Origin: a virus
Virus record (IMG/VR): IMGVR_UViG_3300040758_000080
Span: 1 to 48,364 of that record
Reading direction: 5' to 3' (one strand)
DNA length: 48,364 nucleotides
The notes beneath the pieces were generated by a model, which had not been told where the DNA came from, made no database searches, and worked only from the letters and a program-made list of their open reading frames with translations. Below are positions 12,878-20,602 of this stretch, one piece after another. Numbering within the stretch: position 1 is the stretch's first letter; each line of letters starts with the position of its first letter. A program made the translations under genes and the position numbers.

Positions 12878-13092
12878 GCAAGCGCAAGCGCAAGCGTCAT
12901 TCCCAGATGACTGAGGCGCTGGAAAACATCTCGAGCGATGCTTTTGCATCTCATCCCGGAAGATCGCCAGATGTTTTGGTGGAAGGGTACGAGACAGCTC
13001 AAACCTTGTATTTAAAATTGCCTATTCGGGGGGCGAGACTGCCAAACGCAGACGAGCAGGCAGGCGACTGGGGAAGTGAGGATTGCGAATGA
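12874..13092 (+). CDS. Hypothetical small protein with basic N-terminus
   Basis: A 72-residue protein from GTG 12874, overlapping the previous stop. Starts MSKRKRKRHSQMTEALENIS and ends in an acidic stretch (DEQAGDWGSEDCE). No motif recognised. Stop overlaps ATG 13089. Confidence 0.55.
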   Translation: MSKRKRKRHSQMTEALENISSDAFASHPGRSPDVLVEGYETAQTLYLKLPIRGARLPNADEQAGDWGSEDCE

Positions 13093-13268
13093 CAACATTC
13101 GTGACCTTTGCCTCCCTTCGAAGGAGATTCTGGTCTCGGTATGCGCGAGTACGATTCTGGATAAAAAGGCGGCTGTGCTGCACCGAGCGCACGCGGGAAG
13201 CGGACGTGTTCGCCGGCATGGTACTGGCCGTGGTGCTGGTGGTGTTATGGCTCTACTCGCGATTGTGA
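13089..13268 (+). CDS. Small membrane protein, 59 aa
   Basis: ATG 13089 overlaps the previous stop. Strongly basic N-terminal 35 residues (RRRFWSRYARVRFWIKRR), then one membrane segment FAGMVLAVVLVVLWLY at the C-terminus. The basic domain would face the cytoplasm. An unusual location for a membrane protein, between the two terminase genes. Confidence 0.6.
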   Translation: MTTFVTFASLRRRFWSRYARVRFWIKRRLCCTERTREADVFAGMVLAVVLVVLWLYSRL

Positions 13269-13462
13269 CCGGGTACGTGCAGCGGGTGTACCCGGCTCGA
13301 GCTCCGGTGTACGCGCCATGGTGGTGGTTCTACGGTGTGCTGCTGGTGATCGGTGCGGCTTTGGTTGCGCTGGTGACGCTTCCCTGGTGGGTCTGGCAGG
13401 ACTGGCACAGGTACGATCCGCCCTTGACACGCTCCGAGCGCAGGCGCAAAATGAGGACATGA
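13247..13462 (+). CDS. Small membrane protein, 71 aa
   Basis: ATG 13247 lies 22 nt inside the previous gene. One or two membrane segments: weak MALLAIVTGYV, then WWWFYGVLLVIGAALVALVT, flanked by tryptophans, followed by a basic tail RSERRRKMRT. It overlaps the preceding membrane gene in another frame, so the two are probably co-translated. Could be an envelope-interacting pair. Confidence 0.55.
   Translation: MALLAIVTGYVQRVYPARAPVYAPWWWFYGVLLVIGAALVALVTLPWWVWQDWHRYDPPLTRSERRRKMRT
13424..13452 (+). promoter_or_regulatory. Promoter-like element inside a gene end
   Basis: TTGACA (13424-13429), 17 nt, CAAAAT (13447-13452), then six bases and ATG 13459. It has the same geometry as the elements at 12440 and 47303. 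The downstream gene is also coupled by ATGA, so function is uncertain. Confidence 0.4.
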
Positions 13463-13623
13463 TGCGGTGGCTGCGTAATCTCCTCCGAATGCGTAAGGCT
13501 TCTACCCCTTCAAAGCCATTGCCACCGCCGGCGCGGGACGTTGCTCACGGCGACAGCGCCCCGCGTCCATACCGCGACCTTGACGACTTCATGCGGCCGG
13601 CGAACCCGCCGGACTGGGAATGA
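13459..13623 (+). CDS. Small protein, 54 aa
   Basis: ATG 13459 overlaps the preceding stop (ATGA). A short basic amphipathic start (MMRWLRNLLRMRKA), a proline-rich middle, and an acidic end (YRDLDDFMRPANPPDWE). Too short for family recognition. Stop overlaps the next ATG. Confidence 0.5.
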   Translation: MMRWLRNLLRMRKASTPSKPLPPPARDVAHGDSAPRPYRDLDDFMRPANPPDWE

Positions 13624-13847
13624 TGGAGCACGTATCAAAGCAAAAGCTTAGGCTACTTCCATGCAGTTCTCCTACGCACGCCGATTTTGAGGAAACGGTC
13701 AACCGACCAGTTTCCATCAGGGACGGCCTAATCTATCCAGACACGAATGTTCTCTCACAAATGTGCTCCACAGGGATCATTGAGCATTCCTCGATTCAGG
13801 ACTACGCAGAGGAAATTGCATGGCTCAGGAAGTCACCAAGCCGATAG
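13620..13847 (+). CDS. Hypothetical protein, 75 aa
   Basis: ATG 13620 (or 13623), coupled to the preceding stop. Mixed composition, no motif recognised. Its 3' end overlaps the large terminase start by 28 nt. Confidence 0.55.
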   Translation: MMEHVSKQKLRLLPCSSPTHADFEETVNRPVSIRDGLIYPDTNVLSQMCSTGIIEHSSIQDYAEEIAWLRKSPSR

Positions 13848-15502
13848 CCCTACAGCCCAACCAGATGACGCTGTTGAAAGCGTGCCTTGACCAGAGGCCG
13901 GAAGCGCCGACGGTATTGGGATTCGGGGGTAGCCGTGGGTGTGCCAAGTCGTTCTGCGTTCGTGCGATAGCGTTGATTCTGGCGATGATGTTTCCAGGTT
14001 GTATCGTGTGGATCATCCGCCGCGTGTGGGACGATTTGAACAAAGACCATGTACAGCCGTTGCTGCGTGATGAACACCCGGAGTTGAAGGCATTCTGGCG
14101 GGCGCAGGACAAGGAATTGCGGTTGCCGAACGGGAGTTCGATATTCTTCATTCACGCGGGCGATACGGGGCGGGCGAAGCGGAAGGCGCGCGGTCCGCAG
14201 GCTCGGTACATCTTTTTAGAGCAGGCAGAGGAGTTCAGCGAGGAAGAGATTCAGCAGTTGGACGGGTCGAACCGCGAGGCTGGCGTGTCGCCAGGCGTCT
14301 GCAAGAAGATCCTGACTTTCAATCCTGGGGGCATCGGGACGGCGTATCTTCGGCGGGTGATGTGGCTTCGGCAGTTCCATGATAACGAAGACCCGGCGGC
14401 GTTCATGTTCATCCAGGGGTACGGGTGGGACAATTACGAGTGGTTCCGCGGCCTGGGTATCGTGAGTGAGAAGGACTTCTACGAGTCGCCGGAGTGGAAC
14501 GAAGGGCCAGAGGTGCCAATTGAGCAGACACGTCGGTTCAAGGTGTTCACAGAGAAGACCGATTTCGGAAAGAAGTTGGCCGCATTGCCGCAAAGCCAGC
14601 GAATCGGTGAGTTGATGGGTAGTTTCGAGAAATTCGCGGGGCAATACTACTCCGAGGTGTGGGAAGAGAGCGCCACAGTGCTTCCCTACACTCTTCCTCC
14701 AACGAAAAACGGGCCAGCAGTTGACCGTATTGTGCAGCCGTGGTGGAGGCGGTGGCTGACAACGGACTGGGGATTCAGCCACTACGCGGCGACGGGATGG
14801 TTTACGAGCGGGATTCTATCGCCAGAGCAGGTTTTGTCGCTGTTTGGCGTGAACATGACGGGAATGCTGCGAATTATCATCCTTTATCGGGAATTGGTGG
14901 TGAATGACGTTGCGGAACCGGACCTTGCGAAGCTGATTTTGCACTTGACGCCTGAAAGTGAGCGCCGGGAGATTCGAGATCACTACATCGGGCACGACGC
15001 CTGGGCGAAACGGGGAAGCGCAAACACCGTGGTTGAGCAGATGGAGCCGGTTTTCGTGAATGGAGGGTTGCCAAGGCTGTCGCGGGCCGACATCGACCGG
15101 GTTGGAGGCTGGCGGTTGCTGTTCAACTGCTGGGCGACGGCACGACGGCTGCGGAAATGGCCCGGTGGAGTCGATTTTCAGCAGGAAACGCAGGACCAGC
15201 CGGCGTTTTTCGTGTCCTCGGGGTGCCCGGAGACGATTGCAGCGGTCCCGATGCTGATTTGCTCCGAAAAAGACCCTACCGACATCGAAAAGATGAGCGG
15301 GCAGGCATCGGATGACATTGCGGACATGGTGCGGTATGGGTTGAAGACGCACCTTTCGGCCAAGACTGAGGCTCCGTTTGAGAACCGGGCGGCGGAGACG
15401 TATGCGAAGTACGAAGACCCGACTTCGAGGGCAATGGCGATGTTGCGCTTGACATCCCAGGAGAAAAGTGCTCAGTATATCCATAGGAGACGGCGCGCGT
15501 GA
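13820..15502 (+). CDS. terL: Large terminase subunit
   Basis: A 560-residue packaging motor. ATPase domain: Walker A GGSRGCAKS (about residues 36-44) and Walker B RYIFLEQAEEF (about 130-139) with the catalytic glutamate. C-terminal nuclease domain: TTDWGFSHYAATGWF near residue 316 carries the first metal-binding aspartate, and DDIADMVRYGL near 497 carries late acidic residues. Typical length for the family. GAGGAAA upstream of ATG 13820. It pumps DNA into the prohead through the portal and cuts the concatemer. Confidence 0.95.
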   Translation: MAQEVTKPIALQPNQMTLLKACLDQRPEAPTVLGFGGSRGCAKSFCVRAIALILAMMFPGCIVWIIRRVWDDLNKDHVQPLLRDEHPELKAFWRAQDKELRLPNGSSIFFIHAGDTGRAKRKARGPQARYIFLEQAEEFSEEEIQQLDGSNREAGVSPGVCKKILTFNPGGIGTAYLRRVMWLRQFHDNEDPAAFMFIQGYGWDNYEWFRGLGIVSEKDFYESPEWNEGPEVPIEQTRRFKVFTEKTDFGKKLAALPQSQRIGELMGSFEKFAGQYYSEVWEESATVLPYTLPPTKNGPAVDRIVQPWWRRWLTTDWGFSHYAATGWFTSGILSPEQVLSLFGVNMTGMLRIIILYRELVVNDVAEPDLAKLILHLTPESERREIRDHYIGHDAWAKRGSANTVVEQMEPVFVNGGLPRLSRADIDRVGGWRLLFNCWATARRLRKWPGGVDFQQETQDQPAFFVSSGCPETIAAVPMLICSEKDPTDIEKMSGQASDDIADMVRYGLKTHLSAKTEAPFENRAAETYAKYEDPTSRAMAMLRLTSQEKSAQYIHRRRRA

Positions 15503-15753
15503 AGCGATTGCTGAACTGGCTACGAAATTGGCTGTGTTCGGATCTTGAACGGCGGCACGGAGTTCTTATTACGGCGTTGGACCGGCAGATGCGGGAACAG
15601 AATGCCGTTATTTCCGGGTTGCTCTCTGACATAAACCGCCTCCGCGACCAGTTCAACGAGCGCCAGGCTGAACTTCCAGCAGGCCGGCGTGTGGCGCGCA
15701 CCTTCAGCGAATTTCGAGCGGCTGCCGAAGGGCGGCCCCAGGAGAAGCGATGA
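15499..15753 (+). CDS. Small amphipathic helical protein
   Basis: An 84-residue protein from GTG 15499, overlapping the terminase stop. N-terminal tryptophan/leucine-rich helix (MKRLLNWLRNWL) could associate with membrane or DNA; the middle is coiled-coil-like (LDRQMREQNAVISGLLSDIN). No family recognised. Stop overlaps the next ATG. Confidence 0.6.
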   Translation: MKRLLNWLRNWLCSDLERRHGVLITALDRQMREQNAVISGLLSDINRLRDQFNERQAELPAGRRVARTFSEFRAAAEGRPQEKR

Positions 15754-16190
15754 GCATAGCAGACACCATGGCGGATATGGCCCGCGGCGGAAAGAAACCC
15801 GGTATCGGTGAGGAAACCGAGCGACAGATGGGCGGCAAGTCGAACGGAGATGGCGGAGAACATTCCAAACTGTTCGACCACGGCGACGGGACGTTTCACA
15901 GCGTCACCAGCGACGGGGAGCGCACGGAACACCCGCACATCGGTCACGCCGTCGTCCACTTGGCCGCGCACCACGAGCCGGAAGGCAAGCACTTCCACGT
16001 CCACCAAGACGGAGGTGGAGGACACACGAGCCACCAGGCCGCCGAAGGTGGTAAGGCCGAGGGACCGCATGACCACGAGAACATCGAGGCCCTGGACCAG
16101 CACATGCACCAGTTCTTGCAGGAAGAGGAACATGAGGGCGAAGGTGGCTACGGCGCCCATGGCGGCGGCGAAGGGTCGATCTTCGAGTAA
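15750..16190 (+). CDS. Histidine-rich conserved phage protein
   Basis: A 146-residue protein with more than 20 histidines, in a pattern seen in phage genomes between terminase and portal: LFDHGDGTFHSVTSDGERTE, HPHIGHAVVHLAAHHEPEGK, HFHVHQDGG and EGPHDHENIEALDQH. Histidine spacing suggests metal binding; it may be a minor virion or assembly factor (inference). ATG overlaps the previous stop. The last 35 bases include a 28-nt sequence repeated exactly at 45663-45690. Confidence 0.7.
   Translation: MSIADTMADMARGGKKPGIGEETERQMGGKSNGDGGEHSKLFDHGDGTFHSVTSDGERTEHPHIGHAVVHLAAHHEPEGKHFHVHQDGGGGHTSHQAAEGGKAEGPHDHENIEALDQHMHQFLQEEEHEGEGGYGAHGGGEGSIFE
16156..16183 (+). repeat. 28-nt exact repeat, copy 1 (copy 2 at 45663-45690)
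   Basis: Begins CCCATGGCGGCGGCG and ends GGTCGATCTT. Both copies lie at the 3' end of a gene just before the stop codon, but are read in different frames (HGGGEGSIF here; MAAAKGRS there). Confidence 0.9.
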
Positions 16191-16217
16191 CCGGGCATCA
16201 GCCCAAAAGGAATTACG

Positions 16218-16991
16218 ATGAATACCAAACGATTGATTTTCGCGGGCCTTCTGGCTCTTGCCCTGGCCCTTTCTTCAGCAGCGCAGACGATTCCTGGCAC
16301 CACCTACACTTACGGCAGTTTCAAGCCGACCCTGACCGTGTACATCGGCACGTCATCGGCCACCACGACGCAGACGCTCACCGTGGATATTGGCCAAGTA
16401 CCGGGACCGAACGGAATCGTTTTCTATCCGCTGGCGGCCGGCGCGGTTGGGCAATCGGTCATTGTGGGGACTGGGACCAACGCCGATACCGTGACCATTT
16501 CGGCGGTGAACTGCTACACGCCACTGGTTTATGGGACGTGCTCCTTCACGGCGTCCACCTATTCGCACAGTCATGCTACGGGAGAGCCGGTTTTCTTCCC
16601 AACGGCGGTTGAGGCCACGAAATTGGAAGGCGCTTGCACGGGTACGGCCACGGCCAGCCAGACGCTCGGCCTGTACGGACTCGGGCAATGGGCAGCGCAG
16701 GCTTGTACACAGACGGCGGTGGCTCTCGGCAGAACACTTACGCAGCCTGGGACCATCCGTTTCCTTGGAGTCGCGGTATCGGTAGCCGGGACCACAGCAA
16801 ATTCGGGCGTGTTCACGGTTCTGAAGAACGGATCGACCACGACCATTACGTGCACTGTCGGAACGAACACCAGCTGTTCCGACTCCTCGCACTTCATCAC
16901 AGTATCGGATGGCGACATCATCAGCGTGCAATTCACCACACAAGCTGCGGAAACGCTTGCGGGAGCCAAGGCATACGTCTTGATCTACTAA
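16218..16991 (+). CDS. Secreted fibre-like protein with signal peptide
   Basis: A 257-residue protein, ATG 16218 after AAAAGGAA. The N-terminus (MNTKRLIFAGLLALALAL, then SSAAQ) is a clear Sec signal with probable cleavage before Q or T near residue 22. The remainder is Thr/Ser/Gly-rich beta sequence. The last 80 residues (FLGVAVSVAGTTANSGVFTV, LKNGSTTTITCTV, DGDIISVQFT) resemble a beta-sandwich domain found in phage fibre and collar proteins. Unusual position between terminase and portal. Possibly a host-exported protein or a decoration with a hydrophobic anchor. Confidence 0.75.
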   Translation: MNTKRLIFAGLLALALALSSAAQTIPGTTYTYGSFKPTLTVYIGTSSATTTQTLTVDIGQVPGPNGIVFYPLAAGAVGQSVIVGTGTNADTVTISAVNCYTPLVYGTCSFTASTYSHSHATGEPVFFPTAVEATKLEGACTGTATASQTLGLYGLGQWAAQACTQTAVALGRTLTQPGTIRFLGVAVSVAGTTANSGVFTVLKNGSTTTITCTVGTNTSCSDSSHFITVSDGDIISVQFTTQAAETLAGAKAYVLIY

Positions 16992-16992
16992 C

Positions 16993-17325
16993 ATGGCGAA
17001 AATCATCCAGATCATCGACACGGACTCGACCGGGCACCGGGTCCGTTTGGACGACGGCTCGATTGTCTCGCTGAAACACTCGCATGACGTTCCTACCGTA
17101 GGCGCCGAACTGAACGAAGACGACTTTCTGTTCGACCACGGAAAGCCAATGAGCATCGAGCAGATGAAAAGCGATGCCCAGGTAGCGGCGAACGTCCTGA
17201 GCGAGATTGTGAAGCCGACCGGCCCGCGAGACGCCACCGACGCGGAGATTCTGGCCGCCGACCGAGCCGCCGACCGAGCGGAAGACCGGGCGGAGGAAGC
17301 CCGCGACGACAGAAAGAGGGGATAA
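16993..17325 (+). CDS. Hypothetical protein, 110 aa
   Basis: ATG 16993 with no evident ribosome binding site, 2 nt after the preceding stop. N-terminal small beta-barrel-like part (IIQIIDTDSTGHRVRLDDGS), then a charged helix with DRAADRAEDRAEEARDD. Role unknown. TAA overlaps the next ATG. Confidence 0.65.
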   Translation: MAKIIQIIDTDSTGHRVRLDDGSIVSLKHSHDVPTVGAELNEDDFLFDHGKPMSIEQMKSDAQVAANVLSEIVKPTGPRDATDAEILAADRAADRAEDRAEEARDDRKRG

Positions 17326-17489
17326 TGCCCTTCCTATCGAAAGCGCAGCAGCGGTGGGGCCATTCTGAGAGCGGAAAGAAGGCTCTCGGTGGCGAATCGG
17401 CGGTGAAAGAGTGGGACTCCGCGACGAACTTCAAGAAGTTGCCCGAGAAAAAGGGGAAGCTCCGGCGCGCGGCGGAATCACGGAAATGA
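17325..17489 (+). CDS. Small conserved phage protein, 54 aa
   Basis: ATG 17325 overlaps the previous TAA. Begins MPFLSKAQQRWGHSESGKKA and ends KLPEKKGKLRRAAESRK, a pattern of a small protein often found near phage portal genes. Function unknown; basic and helical. Stop overlaps the ATG at 17486. Confidence 0.65.
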   Translation: MPFLSKAQQRWGHSESGKKALGGESAVKEWDSATNFKKLPEKKGKLRRAAESRK

Positions 17490-17656
17490 GAAGGAAACCG
17501 CACATTTACAAATCTCCGCTTTTGGACCACCTCGGGCTTCCGTGCTGGATACTCAGCATCCCGAGATTCGGACCGGTGACACGGCACCGAACCTGGGCAA
17601 ATGCTCTTGAATGCTTGATGCAAGTGCAGCGCATGGGAATAGGGATTTCACGGTGA
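17486..17656 (+). CDS. Small hypothetical protein, 56 aa
   Basis: ATG 17486 (ATGA overlap). Reads MRRKPHIYKSPLLDHLGLPC and continues with an aromatic, basic sequence (WANALECLMQ). No motif recognised. Stop overlaps the next GTG. Confidence 0.55.
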   Translation: MRRKPHIYKSPLLDHLGLPCWILSIPRFGPVTRHRTWANALECLMQVQRMGIGISR

Positions 17657-17901
17657 ACGCCCGCGAGAAAGTCATCGAAGCCGAGCGGCAGATCCGCTGC
17701 GTGATCGCCGGAACCTCAAAGGAGATTCACTGCCCATTCTGCGGTGAGACTTCGACCGCCGGCCAGGAACTTCTCTGCTGTGAGAACCTGTGCAACGTAG
17801 TCAATGCGGTTCTGGATTACGTGGACACCAGGGCGAACCTGGAAGTGGTTGACCGCGTGATGGACCGGCTCGCTGGGCAGAGTCAGGCGGTGCTGAATTG
17901 A
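17653..17901 (+). CDS. Small zinc-ribbon-like protein
   Basis: An 82-residue protein from GTG 17653 (GTGA overlap). A CPFCG...CCENLC arrangement (about residues 30-49) is zinc-ribbon-like, flanked by helices. No specific family recognised. Its TGA overlaps the TTG start of the next gene. Confidence 0.6.
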   Translation: MNAREKVIEAERQIRCVIAGTSKEIHCPFCGETSTAGQELLCCENLCNVVNAVLDYVDTRANLEVVDRVMDRLAGQSQAVLN

Positions 17902-18122
17902 GCCTCTGGCTTCTGCTTCGAGTGGACAAGTCAGTACTCTACGACACCGCTGACGGATTTGTAGTCAGGGCCGGTTCGGAACTCAGCGCGAGGATAATTG
18001 CAGCGCTAGACTGCGGAGACGAACAGGCTGAAACGTGGCTGAATATCAGGACATCAACATGCACCGAATTGAGCGCTGATGGGGAAGAAGGCATAATTCT
18101 GAGGGATTTTCGTGCTGGTTGA
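17898..18122 (+). CDS. Small conserved phage protein, 74 aa
   Basis: TTG start at 17898, part of a TTGA overlap; no ATG is available. The order LWLLLRVD, LYDTADGFVVRAGSELSARI, TSTCTELSADGEEGIILRDF matches a small protein common near phage portal genes. Role unknown. Confidence 0.6.
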   Translation: MSLWLLLRVDKSVLYDTADGFVVRAGSELSARIIAALDCGDEQAETWLNIRTSTCTELSADGEEGIILRDFRAG

Positions 18123-20403
18123 AGCAACACAATCCGATGAGCTTTTCAGCCCTCCGAACGAAGGCCAGGACTCCGAGCGCGAAGCCCCGGATGATGTTTC
18201 CGCCCCGCAGCGACCACAGCCCCGCACCTATGGAGACGAAAACAAGGAACTCCCCGAGGAGCTTCAGAACGCCGGCCTCGCGCTACTTCAGGAAGCTCAG
18301 AGGCAGGAACTCTACCAACGCCGCATGGAGGTCATGCGGGCGCGCCGCAACCGGTTCTACGAGCGCGGTCTACAGCACATCTACTACGATATTCTGAGTG
18401 GGGTATTCGTGCAGGGGGCGCCCGGCCAGTTCGTTCCCGACAGCGGCCATGGAGAGATTCAGTGCGGCGAGTACATCGCGGACTACAACATCTTCGCGCG
18501 CGCGCTGCAAATCATCATCGCCAAGTTGACCGAAAATCAGCCGGGAATCGACTTCCAGCCGGATAGCGGGAACTCTCCGGTCGATCTTCAGGCGTCGGAT
18601 GCAGCAGAGGCTTATCGGATTCTGTATGACCGGAGGAACGATACCAAGGATCTACTCACCGCCATTACCCGCATGATGGGCCTCGACGGGCGCACGGTGA
18701 CGTGGACTCGCACGATGGCGAATGAGCAGAAATGGGGAACGGATGAAAACGGCGTACCGCGGCGGGTGCAGACCACTTCCGTGTACGGCGTTCTCGAAAC
18801 CAAGGTCCCCATCGTCGCAAAAACCTTCGAGGAATGGCCCTACTGCATCATCACTGAAGATCCGCACATCTACACTGCCCGAAAAGAGCATCCAGACTTT
18901 GCGGACAAGATTGGAAAGTTCGGCGAGGAAGGAATAGCCGACACCCAGTTTGAGCGACTGGCCCGACTTGGTGCGTTACAAGGGAACTCCGCCGCTTTCC
19001 AACTGACCGACACCTACGACCATTACACCGAGCGCAAATACTTCTTCTTTCGCCCATCCATGCTGACCGATGAGGAATTGGATTCGGCGTATACGGACGA
19101 AGTTCACCAAGCCGAACCTTGGACGCTTCGGGATGCGTTGAACGAAGCGTTTCCCGATGGCGGTGTGTTCATCTTCGTCGGGAAGCAATACGTCGGATCT
19201 CGTAACGTCTGCATAGACGATGAATTGAGCGTTGACTTCCCGTATGCTGGCGATGGCATGGCGCGCATGGCGATCATGGACCCGGCGGTAGTCATTCAGG
19301 ATCGTTTCAACGACGACATGAATCTGTACGCCGAGTGGAAGGACTTCGGATCACCTTCGACGTGGCTCCGCGCCGGCCGCGCACAGGTTGCCGCCATCAA
19401 CGATCAGACCGCCGCTCCATTCTGCTTCCGGCCGGCCATGGAACTTGAGGTGTTGCGCGACCGCCCGCTGGCCGACAGCTTCTACCGTGAACCGAACCCC
19501 GAACTTCCAGAGACGTTCATCCGGCATACCGAGTACCTGGCCACCGCCCTTTTGCAGTACATTCTGGCAATCCCCTCCGCAGTCCAGGGAGCCGGGATGC
19601 CGGATCAAAAGACCAAAGGCGGCTACCAGGAGGCCATCTATCAGGCCATGGGGCAGCTCGGAGTGATCTGGGGAGCAGTCCAAAGGCTCATGTCCAAGGT
19701 CTACCGGCAGGCTGCGCTTGCCGCGGCGCGCGACGATAAGGAAGGAAAGCCGCTCATCATCCCCGGCCCAAAGGGTGCTGTGACATTGGACATCTCCGCT
19801 CTTGGCAAAGGGCACTTCCTGGCCCATCCCGACACGGACAGCGGCTACCCAGAATCCACGATGCAGAAGCGGGTGACGCTGAGCAATATCCTGGAAATGG
19901 CGATGAAAGACCCTGTGATCGGGCAGGCGCTTCTATCGTCTCCAGACACCTGGGATTTCATCTTCAGGACGTATGGGGTGCCAGAGATTGTGATTCCAGA
20001 GGCGCGCGTTCGGCGCAAGCAGTCCGCAGAGATCGAGATGCTGATTCAGCAAAGCCCACAGCAAGGGCCGCCCGATCCATTGACCGGGATACCAGGCGCG
20101 ATGGTTTCTACCGTGCCTGTGGACCCCCTGGACTACCACGATTGGGAATTCGAGGAGTGCCGCGAGAAACTGTCCGACTGGCCGTGGGTTCAGCAGCAGT
20201 TGACTGCTGGGAATCAGGCTGGGATCGAGAATATCCGGCTTCACGCGCTCGAGCATCAGAAGTTCATGCAGCAGGCGGTTGAAGCGCAGCAGCAAGCGCA
20301 AGCAGCCGCGATTGCTGCCACAAATCCGAAGGCGACCGAGAGTTGGAAGCCTGAACTACCAAAAGAGGCTCCCGGGCCGCCAGCACAGGAGAACAATGCC
20401 TGA
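18112..20403 (+). CDS. Portal protein (P22-like)
   Basis: A 763-residue protein from GTG 18112, overlapping the previous gene by 11 nt. The length and sequence fit P22-type portals: conserved ADYNIFARALQIIIAKLTEN near residue 124, a long mixed core, and a C-terminal glutamine/alanine helical tail (residues about 715-763) resembling a portal barrel. It forms the dodecameric ring for DNA entry and exit. This long portal, with no tape-measure gene in the window, argues for a podovirus. Confidence 0.85.
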   Translation: MLVEATQSDELFSPPNEGQDSEREAPDDVSAPQRPQPRTYGDENKELPEELQNAGLALLQEAQRQELYQRRMEVMRARRNRFYERGLQHIYYDILSGVFVQGAPGQFVPDSGHGEIQCGEYIADYNIFARALQIIIAKLTENQPGIDFQPDSGNSPVDLQASDAAEAYRILYDRRNDTKDLLTAITRMMGLDGRTVTWTRTMANEQKWGTDENGVPRRVQTTSVYGVLETKVPIVAKTFEEWPYCIITEDPHIYTARKEHPDFADKIGKFGEEGIADTQFERLARLGALQGNSAAFQLTDTYDHYTERKYFFFRPSMLTDEELDSAYTDEVHQAEPWTLRDALNEAFPDGGVFIFVGKQYVGSRNVCIDDELSVDFPYAGDGMARMAIMDPAVVIQDRFNDDMNLYAEWKDFGSPSTWLRAGRAQVAAINDQTAAPFCFRPAMELEVLRDRPLADSFYREPNPELPETFIRHTEYLATALLQYILAIPSAVQGAGMPDQKTKGGYQEAIYQAMGQLGVIWGAVQRLMSKVYRQAALAAARDDKEGKPLIIPGPKGAVTLDISALGKGHFLAHPDTDSGYPESTMQKRVTLSNILEMAMKDPVIGQALLSSPDTWDFIFRTYGVPEIVIPEARVRRKQSAEIEMLIQQSPQQGPPDPLTGIPGAMVSTVPVDPLDYHDWEFEECREKLSDWPWVQQQLTAGNQAGIENIRLHALEHQKFMQQAVEAQQQAQAAAIAATNPKATESWKPELPKEAPGPPAQENNA

Positions 20404-20602
20404 CACAGATCAACTACCACCAGACTTGTTTACAGTCGATGGGAAGACGGTTTTTCCTCAGATTGATATGTCTACAGGAAGAATCCTGCGGTATCTTTCG
20501 TACAGAGCTGTAGTTGTGCCCAAACCGGAAGGAGATCAAGAAGTAGGGGAAATCTCGGATCTCTGGAAACTGGCGAATGGACAACGGGGAATAAATGCCT
20601 GA
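20396..20602 (+). CDS. Small protein between portal and scaffold, 68 aa
   Basis: ATG 20396 with AGGAGAACA upstream, overlapping the portal end. Begins MPDTDQLPPDLFTVDGKTVF and ends WKLANGQRG. Its first codons (ATGCCTGACACAGA) are repeated at the start of the scaffold gene at 20595, suggesting local duplication of the start region. Function unknown. Confidence 0.6.
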   Translation: MPDTDQLPPDLFTVDGKTVFPQIDMSTGRILRYLSYRAVVVPKPEGDQEVGEISDLWKLANGQRGINA

